Below are positions 49,681 to 58,623 of a DNA stretch of 64,000 nucleotides, in pieces (the stretch's first letter is position 1; each line of letters begins with the position of its first letter). Origin of the DNA: CAYQJL01 sp964612295 (GTDB taxonomy: Bacteria; Eisenbacteria; RBG-16-71-46; CAIMUX01; WJJG01); contig CAZTDY010000002.1 of assembly GCA_964612295.1 (NCBI GenBank), forward strand, positions 62,001-126,000. Reading direction: 5' to 3'. The notes beneath the pieces are model-generated. The model saw nothing but the letters and a program-made list of their open reading frames with translations. It was not told the DNA's origin and made no database searches. The position numbers and the translations under genes were made by a program.

Positions 49681-49905
49681 ATGGACAAGCAGTCAGTTGA
49701 GAAGGTGATCGCCGATCAGATCCGCCCGGGACTCGAGTCCCACGGGGGCGGGATCGATCTGATCGAGATCAAGGAACAGAAGATCTACGTCCGCCTGACC
49801 GGTGCGTGCGGCGGGTGCCCCATGGCCACGATGACCATGAAGCAGGGTGTCGAGCGCGCACTGAAGGCGTCGTTTCCCGACCTTCAGGAAGTCATCAGCA
49901 TATAG
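49681..49905 (+). CDS. NifU C-terminal domain Fe-S scaffold protein
   Basis: 74 residues from the ATG at 49681 (GAGGAG upstream). The conserved LTGACGGCPMATMTMKQGVE with the CxxC cluster site, preceded by HGGGIDLIEI, is the NifU_C/Nfu signature. Carries or transfers [4Fe-4S] clusters, useful to the many Fe-S proteins in the region. Stand-alone Nfu domains of this size are common. Confidence 0.93.
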   Translation: MDKQSVEKVIADQIRPGLESHGGGIDLIEIKEQKIYVRLTGACGGCPMATMTMKQGVERALKASFPDLQEVISI

Positions 49906-49913
49906 AGGCTGAC

Positions 49914-50708
49914 ATGCCGTCACGGTCCGCGCCAGATTCGGCCGGCAAACGCACCCCCCGGCGGCTGCTGGGGGAGGCGTGGAAGGACTGGGACGAGGGT
50001 GCGACCGAGCGCGACTCGTCGGCGGGCCCCGGGCTGTTTCTGGCGTTTCAGTTTCTGTTGTCGGGGGGCCTTACCATGGGGTGGGCCCTTCTTTTGTGGA
50101 TTGCCGCGCCCCGTCTTCATAGCATCGGCCTCGGCCCAGGCGCCGTGGCCCTGTGCCTTGGAGTCGGGGCGCTTCTTTTTGTGCAGATTCCCGTCTGTCT
50201 GTCGCTTCACCTCAGTGCGCTTCGGCTGCCGCGCAATCTCACCCGCGGCCTGGAGTGGTGGGTCGTCGCCACCTGGCCGCTCTGCGAGTTGATGGCGCGT
50301 CCCACGCGAGCCTCGCGCGATCGGCTCGGCCACTCCTTTGTCCAGATGGCGAACCGGCTCAGTCTTAGGGCCCGCCGCACGAGCGGCCGCGATGGGCTTC
50401 TCTTGCTGGCGCCGCGATGTCTGCGTCCCGAAATCATGCGCGAGCTGAAACAGATGGCCTCTGCCTCCGGAGCGGAATTCGTCGTCGCCACGGGGGGGGA
50501 GGAAGCCCGAGCTGCGGTCCAGAACGCACAGCCGGGCGCGGTGTTGGCCGTCGCCTGCGAACGAGATCTGGTGGAGGGCGTGCGGGACGTGCTGCCGCGG
50601 GCCACGGTTCAGGCGCTGGCCAATCGCAGGCCGGAAGGTCCCTGCCGCAATTCCGAGATCGACCTGGAGAAGGCGCGCGAGATGATCGAACTTCTGACCC
50701 AGGCCTAG
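49914..50708 (+). CDS. DUF116 membrane protein
   Basis: 264 residues from the ATG at 49914, 8 bases after the Nfu gene. Two N-terminal hydrophobic segments (about 43-65 and 75-100), then a soluble DUF116 domain: LLLLAPRCLRPEIMRELKQMA, VLAVACERDLVEGV and NRRPEGPCRNSEIDLEKAR. The conserved cysteines (APRCL, AVACERDL, EGPC) could bind a metal, but the function is unknown. Its TAG stop shares the tetranucleotide CTAG with the stop of the convergent endonuclease III gene. Confidence 0.85.
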   Translation: MPSRSAPDSAGKRTPRRLLGEAWKDWDEGATERDSSAGPGLFLAFQFLLSGGLTMGWALLLWIAAPRLHSIGLGPGAVALCLGVGALLFVQIPVCLSLHLSALRLPRNLTRGLEWWVVATWPLCELMARPTRASRDRLGHSFVQMANRLSLRARRTSGRDGLLLLAPRCLRPEIMRELKQMASASGAEFVVATGGEEARAAVQNAQPGAVLAVACERDLVEGVRDVLPRATVQALANRRPEGPCRNSEIDLEKAREMIELLTQA

Positions 50709-51358
50709 TCGCCCGCCGTGAACGGGCACTGCTTGCGCAGACCGCACGATGCGCAGTCCGGCCGCCTCGCCCCGCAGACCGCCCGCCCGTGAAAGATCAT
50801 CATGTGAGAGAAGGCGGTCCAGTCCTTGCGGGGGATCAACTCCATCAGGTCCCGCTCCACCTTGACCGGGTCCTTTTCCTGCGTCAGCTCCATTCGCCGC
50901 GACAGGCGGCCCACGTGCGTATCGACGGTGATCCCCGGCGTGTCAAAACAGTTCCCGAGGAGGACATTGGCGGTCTTGCGCCCCACCCCGGGGAGCTTCA
51001 CCAGCTGTTCGAGAGTATCCGGCACGACGCTCTCGTGGTCCTCCACCAGTTTGCGGGACGCTTCCTGCAGACTCTTGGCCTTGTTGCGGAAGAAACCGGT
51101 CGATCGGATGAGATCCTCGATCTCCTCGCGGGGGCCGGCGGCCATCTCCTTCGGTCCGGGAAATCGTTCGAAGAGGCTGGGGGTGACCAGATTCACGCGG
51201 ATGTCCGTGCACTGGGCCGACAGCACCGTGGCGACGTAGAGCTGAAAGGGATCGCGGAAGTCGAGGCTGCACCGGGCATCGGGGTAGAGACGCTTCAAAC
51301 CTCGCCCGATGGCGCGGGCCCGCCGCTTCCGCGCGGCCGGATCTTCGGGACTTTTCAT
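50705..51358 (-). CDS. nth: Endonuclease III (DNA glycosylase/AP lyase)
   Basis: 217 residues. Helix-hairpin-helix LVKLPGVGRKTANVLL with the catalytic Lys in GVGRKTA, catalytic Asp in VDTHVGRLSRR, and a C-terminal [4Fe-4S] site C-x6-C-x2-C-x5-C (VCGARRPDCASCGLRKQC). Removes oxidised pyrimidines. The ATG at 51358 overlaps the stop of the upstream PHP gene as ATGA; a longer opening exists but would run through that gene. Confidence 0.95.
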   Translation of the reverse strand: MKSPEDPAARKRRARAIGRGLKRLYPDARCSLDFRDPFQLYVATVLSAQCTDIRVNLVTPSLFERFPGPKEMAAGPREEIEDLIRSTGFFRNKAKSLQEASRKLVEDHESVVPDTLEQLVKLPGVGRKTANVLLGNCFDTPGITVDTHVGRLSRRMELTQEKDPVKVERDLMELIPRKDWTAFSHMMIFHGRAVCGARRPDCASCGLRKQCPFTAGD

Positions 51359-53076
51359 GGATTCGTCCTCGCCTGCGCGGCGCGAGCGCGCCCTGCGCGA
51401 TCGCGAAGGTAGGCCTCCATCTCGGGAGCCGTCTTCGTGTTGAGCACCTGCTGCGGGGTGAGCCACCCCTTGCGTGCGGTTTCGATTCCGGTGAACACGT
51501 TCCGCAGGGCCTCGGGCTGGTGCGCATCCGGATTGACACAGATGGAGATTCCCCGTCCGGTCGCCGCGCGAATCAGCCGCCAGTCGAGATCGAGCCTCTC
51601 CGCCGGGGCGTTGAACTCGATCGCCACCTCGCAGCGGGCGGCGGCATCGAACAGTGCGTCCCAATCGACCGGATAGGACTCCCGCTCGAGGAGCATCCGG
51701 CCCGAAGGATGACCGAGAATGACGGTCGCGGGATGCTCGATGGCCCTGACGATCCGGGCGGTCATCTGATCGGCCGGCATCCGCAACATGCTGTGCACCG
51801 AGGCGACCACGAAGTCCAGCGGCTCCAAGGCCTCCGGCGGCAGGTCGAGCGAGCCGTCGGGGAGGATGTCGCACTCGACGCCCTGGAAAATGCGAATGTC
51901 CGGAAACTCAGGTTGCAGTTCTCGGATGCGGGCGGCCTGTTTCCGCAGGCGTTCGGGGGTCAGTCCCCCGGCGTAGAAGGCGGCCTCCGAGTGATCGGCC
52001 ACCCCGACATACTCCCAGCCCAGCTCGCGCGCCGTCTTCACCATCTTTCGCAGCGAACCGCTGCCGTCACTCCAGCTGGTGTGCAGATGCAGCACGCCGC
52101 GAAGCTCATCCGGCCGTACCAGCTCGGGGAGGCGGCCCTGGGCCGCCGCGGCGACCTCTCCGCGTCCCTCGCGCAGCTCCGGCGGGATCAGCCCGAGTCC
52201 GGCGCGCGCGTAGATCTCCTCCTCCGATGCCGGGAGCGGCTCTAAGGCGGCGCCCTCTTCGGCCAGGCGGGCAAGCAACTCGCGCGTGTGGTTCTCGTGG
52301 CCCGTTTCCAGGAAGAAGCGCACCGCGGCATGAGAGGGGGGGACGACGACGATCCGCCGCCGGGGGGTCTCGCGCGCGATGAGATTCACCGTGTCGGCTG
52401 CGGGGCCCTCCTCGAGTCTGGCCCCCTCGAGGCTCGCCAGGCGACCGAGGGTGAGGCGGGGCTGCTCGGCGGCCAGCACCCAGACCAACTCGTCGACGGT
52501 TTCGAGCGCTCTGCGGAATTCGCCGGCCAGTTCGAGGGACACAAACCCCTTCACGCGCCGCAGCGTTTCGGCCGTCTCCTCGGCCAGGGTTGCGGCGGCC
52601 GGCCGAAGCCATCGGCCGGCGCGGTGGTGCAATGCCTCGATCTCGGCGAGGATCACGTTTTGCAGCTGGGGCCCGAAACCGTCCAGCCTGGCCAGCCGAT
52701 CGCGACGGCAGGCGCGGGCAAGCTGACGGAGCGTGACGATCCGAAGAGCGCGCCAGAGCGTGCGAACGCGGGTGGGATCCAGCGAATCCAGGGCGAGCAG
52801 CTCGAAGAGCCCCGGAGGCACCTGCAGATGAAGCGCCTCGAGCCTGAGCGGGCTCTCTCCCCGGGCGAGGCCCAAGAGTTCTTCCTCGATGTTCGGCGGC
52901 AGTGCCTCGGGCGCGTCCCGCTGGCCGGCCAGGTAAGCCTCCCAGCCGGCACCCTCGCCACCGGCCAGCACCCGGGCGGCCTGCGCGTACCAGGCCGCCA
53001 TGGCCGGCGACTCTCCGAGGAGAGCGAGCGCCGTCGCCATCTGTTCCAGGTACTGGATCGCTGCCCGATGGGTCAT
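51355..53076 (-). CDS. PolX-like protein with intact PHP domain but degenerate polymerase active site
   Basis: 573 residues from the ATG at 53076; a GTG at 53097 with GGAGG nearby would add seven. The layout is that of bacterial PolX: HhH-like N-terminus (~1-80), Pol-beta-like region (~90-310), C-terminal PHP phosphoesterase (~327-565). The PHP metal sites are intact: HLHTSWSDGSG, VADHSEA, QGVECDIL, ASVHSM, GHPSGR and NPDAH. The Pol-beta catalytic stretch that normally reads GSxRRGxETVxDxD is GEFRRALETVDELVWV (residues ~185-200): the Ser-Arg glycine loop is changed and the aspartates of the D-x-D pair are lost. Likely a DNA-end 3' phosphoesterase/exonuclease without polymerase activity. Confidence 0.82.
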   Translation of the reverse strand: MTHRAAIQYLEQMATALALLGESPAMAAWYAQAARVLAGGEGAGWEAYLAGQRDAPEALPPNIEEELLGLARGESPLRLEALHLQVPPGLFELLALDSLDPTRVRTLWRALRIVTLRQLARACRRDRLARLDGFGPQLQNVILAEIEALHHRAGRWLRPAAATLAEETAETLRRVKGFVSLELAGEFRRALETVDELVWVLAAEQPRLTLGRLASLEGARLEEGPAADTVNLIARETPRRRIVVVPPSHAAVRFFLETGHENHTRELLARLAEEGAALEPLPASEEEIYARAGLGLIPPELREGRGEVAAAAQGRLPELVRPDELRGVLHLHTSWSDGSGSLRKMVKTARELGWEYVGVADHSEAAFYAGGLTPERLRKQAARIRELQPEFPDIRIFQGVECDILPDGSLDLPPEALEPLDFVVASVHSMLRMPADQMTARIVRAIEHPATVILGHPSGRMLLERESYPVDWDALFDAAARCEVAIEFNAPAERLDLDWRLIRAATGRGISICVNPDAHQPEALRNVFTGIETARKGWLTPQQVLNTKTAPEMEAYLRDRAGRARAAQARTNP

Positions 53077-53121
53077 CTGTCCCGTTCCACTGCGCACCCG
53101 CCTCCGGGGCGGAGGATGCGC

Positions 53122-53781
53122 CTATGCCATGGAGATCACCGTATCGACCACCTTCTCGATACCCGGCGCGATCTCGGCCACGTTCGTACCGAGCATGTAG
53201 GCCGCGGTGGTGGAGACCTTGTGCGTCCGATCGACGTGCGCCTCATCGACCAGGTGCATCATGTGTTTCGCGCCCCACGCATCGATGTCCGCCCCCACCG
53301 TTGGATCGCCGCCGATCGTCAACTCGACGGGGAGCCCCAGATCACCGAAGACCTTCGCCACGATCACGGGAGCGATACAGATCGCGCCGATCGGCTTCTT
53401 CTGTTCGCACAGCCCGCGCACGAGCTCGGCCACGTCCTCCCGAACCGTCATGTCCCGCCCTTTGAGGCCGTAGTCACACAGATTGAGGGCGGCACCCAAG
53501 CCGCCGGGAATCAGCAGGCCGTGGATGTCGTCCGCCTTGACCTCGCTCACCGGGGTGACCGCGCCGCGGGCAATCCGGGCGGCCTCGACCAACATGTTGC
53601 GCGCGGGCGTATCCTCTTCCCCGGTTGCGTGATTGATCACCCGGGTTTGAGGGGCGTCAGGTGCGATGCAGATGCGCTCGACGCCCATCCGGTCCAGGTG
53701 AAAGAGGGTGAGCGTGGCCTCGTGAATCTCGCTGCCGTCATGGACGCCGCAGCCCGAAAGCAGTACCCCGAATCGTCGCAT
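53122..53781 (-). CDS. elbB: ElbB-like DJ-1/PfpI family protein (isoprenoid biosynthesis glyoxalase)
   Basis: 219 residues from the ATG at 53781 (AAGGAGG upstream). FGVLLSGCGVHDGSEIHEATL, LLIPGGLGAALNLCDY and the nucleophile Cys in IGAICIAPVIVAK are ElbB signatures, with TVGADIDAWGAKHMM at the C-terminal side. ElbB has glyoxalase III-type activity in vitro and genetic links to isoprenoids; a dxs gene is on the opposite strand about 1.3 kb away. Role in vivo uncertain. Confidence 0.92.
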   Translation of the reverse strand: MRRFGVLLSGCGVHDGSEIHEATLTLFHLDRMGVERICIAPDAPQTRVINHATGEEDTPARNMLVEAARIARGAVTPVSEVKADDIHGLLIPGGLGAALNLCDYGLKGRDMTVREDVAELVRGLCEQKKPIGAICIAPVIVAKVFGDLGLPVELTIGGDPTVGADIDAWGAKHMMHLVDEAHVDRTHKVSTTAAYMLGTNVAEIAPGIEKVVDTVISMA

Positions 53782-53896
53782 GGTGTCCTCCTTGCGTCTT
53801 CGCGCGGGTGAGGCCCCACAGGGGGGGAGCCGATCCGCCACCCTACCGCACGGCGCACGGCGCGCTCAAGGCCCGGGGGGCCGCGCGCGGTGCCGC

Positions 53897-53925
53897 TTGT
53901 CGCGACGAGTGCGTTTTGATCTACT
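53897..53925 (+). promoter_or_regulatory. Candidate promoter for the pfkB-dxs gene run
   Basis: TTGTCG (53897-53902), 17 bases, TCTACT (53920-53925), about 28 bases before the ATG at 53954 in the divergent gap after elbB. Matches 4 of 6 at each box. Confidence 0.4.
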
Positions 53926-53953
53926 CGCGGCGTACCCGAAAGAAGGAGCGGCG

Positions 53954-54925
53954 ATGCCACAGATCGACTTCCCACCGCGGTTGCCTAGTGAGCGCGCGTT
54001 CGATGTCGTGGGCCTGGGCGCCAACGCGCTCGATCAGCTAGTGCAGGTCCCTTCTCACCCCGGCGCGGGGGAGAAGATTCGCTTCAGCAGTTATCTGCGC
54101 CAGGGAGGCGGCCAGACGGCCACCGCGCTGGTGGCGGTCCGCCGGCTCGGGTACCGAACCCGCTACATCGGTGGGGTGGGGGATGATGACGAAGGCAGGG
54201 CCGTCCTGGCGGAGCTGGCCGAGGAGGGGATCGAGACCGGTGCGGTGCGCGTGCGCCCCGGCGGACTGACCCAGCGGGCGCTCATTCTTGTGGGGGAGAA
54301 TGGAGGGGAGCGCACGATCATCTGGGGCCGTAGCGAGGGGATGGTCGTGGCTGCCGAGGAGCTGACCCGCGAGGAGATCGCCTGCGGACGGCTTCTGCAC
54401 ACCGATGCCCAGGATCCGGGCAGCGCCGCCCGTGCGGCGGTCTGGGCCAGGGAAGCCGGGATGCCGGTCATGACCGATCTGGAGCGGGTCCGGCCGGGCC
54501 TCGAGGCCTTTCTGCCCGAGGTGGACGTGCTGATTGCGGCGGCCGAGTTCCCCGAGCGCGCGACGGGGCGAGCCGATCTGGCCGGGGCCCTGGCGATCCT
54601 GCGGGAGCGGACCCGGGGAGGCCTCGTGATGGTCACGCGCGGACAGAAGGGGGTCTCACTCCTCGAAGGGGACGGGCTGCGGCATATGCCCGCCTACCGC
54701 GTGGAGGCCGTGGACACGACCGGAGCCGGAGACGTCTTTCACGGCGCCTTCGCGGTCGCCCTTCTCCGAGGGCTGGATGTGCCTGCGGCGATAGACTTTT
54801 CGCAGGCCGTGGCGGCGATGAAGTGCCTCCAGCCAGGGGGCCGGCGGGGGATTCCGAACGATTTTGGCGCGGTGAGCGTTTTTCAGCGAGAAACCCCTCA
54901 CCGGGAGGGGAGCCGCGAACCTTGA
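53954..54925 (+). CDS. PfkB-family carbohydrate kinase
   Basis: 323 residues from the ATG at 53954 (AAGGAG upstream). N-terminal DVVGLGANALDQLVQVP, the RQGGGQTATALVAVRRLG motif, and the signature with catalytic Asp: VDTTGAGDVFHGAFAVAL. Ribokinase/PfkB fold; phosphorylates a sugar or nucleoside-like substrate that the sequence does not reveal. Lies upstream of dxs, separated by 124 bases. Confidence 0.9.
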   Translation: MPQIDFPPRLPSERAFDVVGLGANALDQLVQVPSHPGAGEKIRFSSYLRQGGGQTATALVAVRRLGYRTRYIGGVGDDDEGRAVLAELAEEGIETGAVRVRPGGLTQRALILVGENGGERTIIWGRSEGMVVAAEELTREEIACGRLLHTDAQDPGSAARAAVWAREAGMPVMTDLERVRPGLEAFLPEVDVLIAAAEFPERATGRADLAGALAILRERTRGGLVMVTRGQKGVSLLEGDGLRHMPAYRVEAVDTTGAGDVFHGAFAVALLRGLDVPAAIDFSQAVAAMKCLQPGGRRGIPNDFGAVSVFQRETPHREGSREP

Positions 54926-55049
54926 CAGTAAGGCGGAACCTTGAATACGGTGAGGCACTTATAGATTGAGCCGGGGGTCGGAAGGGTCCCCTGGCTGATG
55001 CGAGCCGGGAGCGTCTCGGCCACCGGGAGAGGTATTGGCTGGAGGGAGC

Positions 55050-57002
55050 GTGGCGAACAGGCCTCCACAGATTCTGCCCCGAATTACCGGGCCGGCGGAC
55101 CTGAAGGGTCTTTCGAAGGGCGAATTCGATCTCCTGGCCGAGGAGGTGCGGGACCTGATCATCGAAACGGTCCGCACCAACGGGGGCCATCTCGCCCCCA
55201 GTCTGGGCGTGGTCGAGCTGACGCTGGCGCTACATGCCGTGTTCGACTCCCCGCGCGATAAGATCGTCTGGGATGTGGGACACCAGTGCTACGCCCACAA
55301 GATCCTGACCGGGCGCGCCGACCAGTTCTCCTCGATCCGCCAGGTGGGAGGCTTGAGCGGCTTCTGCCGCCGGGTCGAGAGCCACCACGATGCCTTTGGC
55401 GCCGGCCACGCCAGCACCTCTATTTCGTCGGCCCTCGGCATCGCGGCCGCGCGAGACACCCTGGGCGAGCGCTTCCATGTCGCCGCGGTCATTGGCGACG
55501 GCGGTCTCTCGGGTGGCCTGGCCTTCGAAGGTCTCGACAATGCAGGCGGATCCGGGCGCGACTTCATCGTCATTCTGAACGACAACAACATGTCGATCTC
55601 GCCGACCGTGGGTGCCCTGTCGAGGCATCTGACCGAGATCATCACGCACCCGATCTTCGAGCGCGCCAAGAAAGAGGTCTGGGATCTCACCGAGAAGCTG
55701 CCGAAGGTGACCAACACCGTCCGTCAGACGGTGCGGCGCGTTGAAGAGAGCCTGAAGGGGCTTCTGACCCCGGGGCTCTTCTTCGAGAATCTGGGATTCC
55801 GTTACCTCGGCCCGATCGACGGGCACAAGACCCCCGAGCTGATCTCGGTTCTCAAGAAGGTCAAGAAGATGCGCGGGCCCATCTTAGTGCACGTGCTCAC
55901 GCAGAAGGGGCGTGGCCTGGCCGATGCGGAGAACAACCCTCGCAAATTCCACGGCGTCCCACCGGTGAAACCGGAGAGCGGCAAGGTGGAGAAACCCTCC
56001 GGCCGCTTGTCCTACACGCAGGTGTTCGGTCAGACGCTGGTGCAACTGGCCACGGTGCGTCCCGAGTTGACGGCCGTGTCGGCCGCGATGTGCGACGGTA
56101 CCGGCCTGACCGAGTTTTCGGAACGTTTCCCGGACCGCTTCTACGATGTGGGGATCGCGGAAGGGCACGCGGTCACCTTTTCGGCCGGCATGGCGACCCA
56201 GGGGTTGCGTCCGGTCATCGCGATCTACTCGACCTTCCTGCAGCGGGCCTTCGATCACATCATCCATGACGTGGCCCTTCAGGGACTGCCGGTGATCCTG
56301 GCGCTCGATCGTGCGGGACTGGTGGGTGACGACGGCGCGACCCATCACGGCGTATTCGACCTCGCCTACCTCTCCGCCGTTCCCAACATGGTGATTGCCG
56401 CCCCGCGGGACGGCCGCGAGCTGCGCGCGCTGATGGTGACCGCCGCATCTCACAAGGACGGGCCGTTCGCCATTCGGTACCCTCGTTCGGCGGTGCCGGA
56501 CGAAGAGGCCCTTTCCGGCCTGCCCGACCCGATCCCGGTGGGTTCGTGGGAGACGCTGTCGGAAGGTGCCGACGGGGCGCTCCTCGCGGTGGGGACGATG
56601 GTGCCGGTTGCTCAGGAAGCGGCCCGCTCCCTCAAGGATGCGGGCATCGAGCTGGGGGTGGTCAACGCCCGCTTCATCAAACCCCTCGATACGGAGAAAC
56701 TGGAGGCCCTCTTCGCGTCCCGGCTGCTCGTGACGCTCGAGGAGGGCACCCTCAACGGAGGCTTCGGCAGCCTGGTGGCGGGTGAACTGACCCGCAGGGG
56801 ATGGGGCCGGCATGCCGGACAGCGCCTGCTCCGTTTTGGCCTCCCCGACGCCTTTGTGGAACATGGATCCCGGGACGAGCTCCTCCGCATGGTGGGGCTG
56901 ACGCCGGGACAGATCGCCGATCAAATCCGCCTGGCCCTGCAGGGCAGTCGGCCCGCACAAGGCCGGACCGCCTATGGGGTGCCGCTCAGCTCGGGTTCCT
57001 AA
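55050..57002 (+). CDS. dxs: 1-deoxy-D-xylulose-5-phosphate synthase
   Basis: 650 residues from the GTG at 55050, close to GGAGGGAG; a TTG at 55035 gives five extra residues. Conserved blocks: DLKGLSKGEFDLLAEEVRDLI, WDVGHQCYAHKILTGR, thiamine diphosphate site VIGDGGLSGGLAFEGLDN ... ILNDNNMSIS, HVLTQKGRGLADAENNP and the C-terminal transketolase part with FPDRFYDVGIAEGHAVTFSAGMA. First enzyme of the MEP isoprenoid pathway, pyruvate + glyceraldehyde-3-phosphate. The downstream thioredoxin reductase and deformylase are probably co-transcribed. Confidence 0.95.
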   Translation: MANRPPQILPRITGPADLKGLSKGEFDLLAEEVRDLIIETVRTNGGHLAPSLGVVELTLALHAVFDSPRDKIVWDVGHQCYAHKILTGRADQFSSIRQVGGLSGFCRRVESHHDAFGAGHASTSISSALGIAAARDTLGERFHVAAVIGDGGLSGGLAFEGLDNAGGSGRDFIVILNDNNMSISPTVGALSRHLTEIITHPIFERAKKEVWDLTEKLPKVTNTVRQTVRRVEESLKGLLTPGLFFENLGFRYLGPIDGHKTPELISVLKKVKKMRGPILVHVLTQKGRGLADAENNPRKFHGVPPVKPESGKVEKPSGRLSYTQVFGQTLVQLATVRPELTAVSAAMCDGTGLTEFSERFPDRFYDVGIAEGHAVTFSAGMATQGLRPVIAIYSTFLQRAFDHIIHDVALQGLPVILALDRAGLVGDDGATHHGVFDLAYLSAVPNMVIAAPRDGRELRALMVTAASHKDGPFAIRYPRSAVPDEEALSGLPDPIPVGSWETLSEGADGALLAVGTMVPVAQEAARSLKDAGIELGVVNARFIKPLDTEKLEALFASRLLVTLEEGTLNGGFGSLVAGELTRRGWGRHAGQRLLRFGLPDAFVEHGSRDELLRMVGLTPGQIADQIRLALQGSRPAQGRTAYGVPLSSGS

Positions 57003-57058
57003 CGACCCGGCTTGGTGTCCGTCCCCGCTCCAGGTGAAAGAAGGAGGATCTTGGAGAC

Positions 57059-58006
57059 ATGGAGAAAGTCGTCATCCTCGGCTCAGGACCTGCCGGTCTT
57101 ACCGCCGCAATCTACGCCGCCCGCGCGCAGCTGAATCCGCTCGTGATCGACGGACTCCAGCCCGGGGGCCAGCTCATGATCACGACCGAGGTGGAGAACT
57201 ACCCCGGATTTCCGGAGGGCGTCACCGGCCCGGATCTGATGGAGCTCTTGCGCAAACAAGCTGCGCGTTTCGATACCCGGTTCAAGGACGGGCAGGTGAC
57301 CGGTGTGGAGTTCGCCGAAAAGGCGCACAAGATCCACTTGGAGGGCGGGGAGGTCGTGGACGCCGAAACCGTGATCATCGCCACCGGTGCTTCGGCCCGC
57401 TGGCTGGGCATCGAGTCGGAGACGAAACTCCAGGGAGCGGGGGTCAGTGCCTGCGCGACCTGCGATGGATTCTTCTTCACGGGCAAGGAGATCGCGGTGG
57501 TCGGCGGGGGAGATACCGCCATGGAAGAGGCCACCTATCTGACCCACCACGCGAGCAAGGTCACCGTGATTCACCGGCGGGACGAGCTTCGCGCCTCGAA
57601 ACACATGCAAGAGGCGGCCCTGGCGAATGAGAAGATCGAATTCGCCTGGGATTCGACTGTCGAGGAAGTCCTCGATGTGGAACAAGGCCGCGTGACGGGG
57701 GTGGTTCTTCGCAACGTGAAGACGGACGAGAAGCGCACCTTGGACGTCGAGGGGCTCTTCATCGCGATCGGTCACGTGCCGAACACCGATGCGTTCAAGG
57801 GCAAGATGGATACGGATGAGAGCGGTTACATCATCACCGATCCGCGCACGACGCGCACGAGTGTGCCCGGCGTGTTCGCGGCCGGGGATGTGGCCGATGC
57901 GCGCTACCGCCAGGGGGTGAGCGCCGCCGGCACCGGATGTATGGCCGCGATCGACGCCGAACGCTACCTGGGAGGTGAGCCGCCCGATCTCAATCGGGAG
58001 GTCTAG
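57059..58006 (+). CDS. trxB: Thioredoxin-disulfide reductase
   Basis: 315 residues, standard length. FAD motif ILGSGPAGLTAAIYAARAQ, redox pair CATC in GVSACATCDGFFF, NADPH motif VVGGGDTAMEEATYL with HRRDELRAS (the double-Arg that favours NADPH), and the C-terminal GVFAAGDVADARYRQGVSAAGTG. GGAGG lies ~11 bases before the ATG. Recycles thioredoxin. Ends 5 bases before the deformylase gene. Confidence 0.96.
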   Translation: MEKVVILGSGPAGLTAAIYAARAQLNPLVIDGLQPGGQLMITTEVENYPGFPEGVTGPDLMELLRKQAARFDTRFKDGQVTGVEFAEKAHKIHLEGGEVVDAETVIIATGASARWLGIESETKLQGAGVSACATCDGFFFTGKEIAVVGGGDTAMEEATYLTHHASKVTVIHRRDELRASKHMQEAALANEKIEFAWDSTVEEVLDVEQGRVTGVVLRNVKTDEKRTLDVEGLFIAIGHVPNTDAFKGKMDTDESGYIITDPRTTRTSVPGVFAAGDVADARYRQGVSAAGTGCMAAIDAERYLGGEPPDLNREV

Positions 58007-58011
58007 ATTCG

Positions 58012-58551
58012 ATGGGGCAGCCGACCGGACAGGATACGGACCAGGAACAGCTGCGGCGGATCGTCGTCTACGGTCACCCGACGCTGAGGCGCATCGCCGC
58101 GCCGGTGACCGAGTTCGACGATGCGTTGCGCGCGCTGGTGGGCCAGCTGTTTGCGACGATGTACGAGGCGCCGGGCATCGGTTTGGCGGGACCGCAGATC
58201 AACGAACTCCAAAGAGTGTTCGTGGTCGACCCGTCCTATGCCGACCGGGGCGGTGCGCGGCTGGCGATGGTCAATCCGGAGATTCTCGAGTCCAGCGGGC
58301 TGGAGACGTTCGAGGAAGGCTGCCTGAGCGTCCCGGGCGTGTTCGCCGACATCAAGAGGCCCGAAAAGATTCTCGTGCGCTACTTCGACGGACAGGGCAA
58401 GCAGCACGAGGAGGAGTTCGACGACATCATGGCGCGGGTCATCCAGCATGAGAACGATCATCTGGACGGCAAGCTCTTCGTCGATCACCTGAGCCCCATG
58501 CGCCGAACGCTGCTCAGAAAGAGGCTGCGGGAGATCGAGGCGGAGTCCTGA
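58012..58551 (+). CDS. def: Peptide deformylase
   Basis: 179 residues with the three class signatures: EAPGIGLAGPQI (motif 1), EGCLSVPGVFADI (motif 2, metal Cys) and VIQHENDHLDGKLF (motif 3, HExxH). Removes the formyl group from nascent N-terminal methionine. The gene sits 5 bases after trxB. No fmt gene directly downstream, unlike the usual def-fmt pair. Confidence 0.95.
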   Translation: MGQPTGQDTDQEQLRRIVVYGHPTLRRIAAPVTEFDDALRALVGQLFATMYEAPGIGLAGPQINELQRVFVVDPSYADRGGARLAMVNPEILESSGLETFEEGCLSVPGVFADIKRPEKILVRYFDGQGKQHEEEFDDIMARVIQHENDHLDGKLFVDHLSPMRRTLLRKRLREIEAES

Positions 58552-58623
58552 CGGGGCCTGCGGAGCCGAGAGGAACGAAGCAGACGCAAGCAGATACGTT
58601 TCCCCAGCAACAAGGAGGTGGGA

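Noticed and set aside
53840..53900. GC-rich inverted repeats in the elbB/pfkB divergent gap
   Set aside because: Several overlapping short GC stems (such as GGCCC-GGG-GGGCC) are expected by chance in this composition and terminators are not expected between divergent starts.
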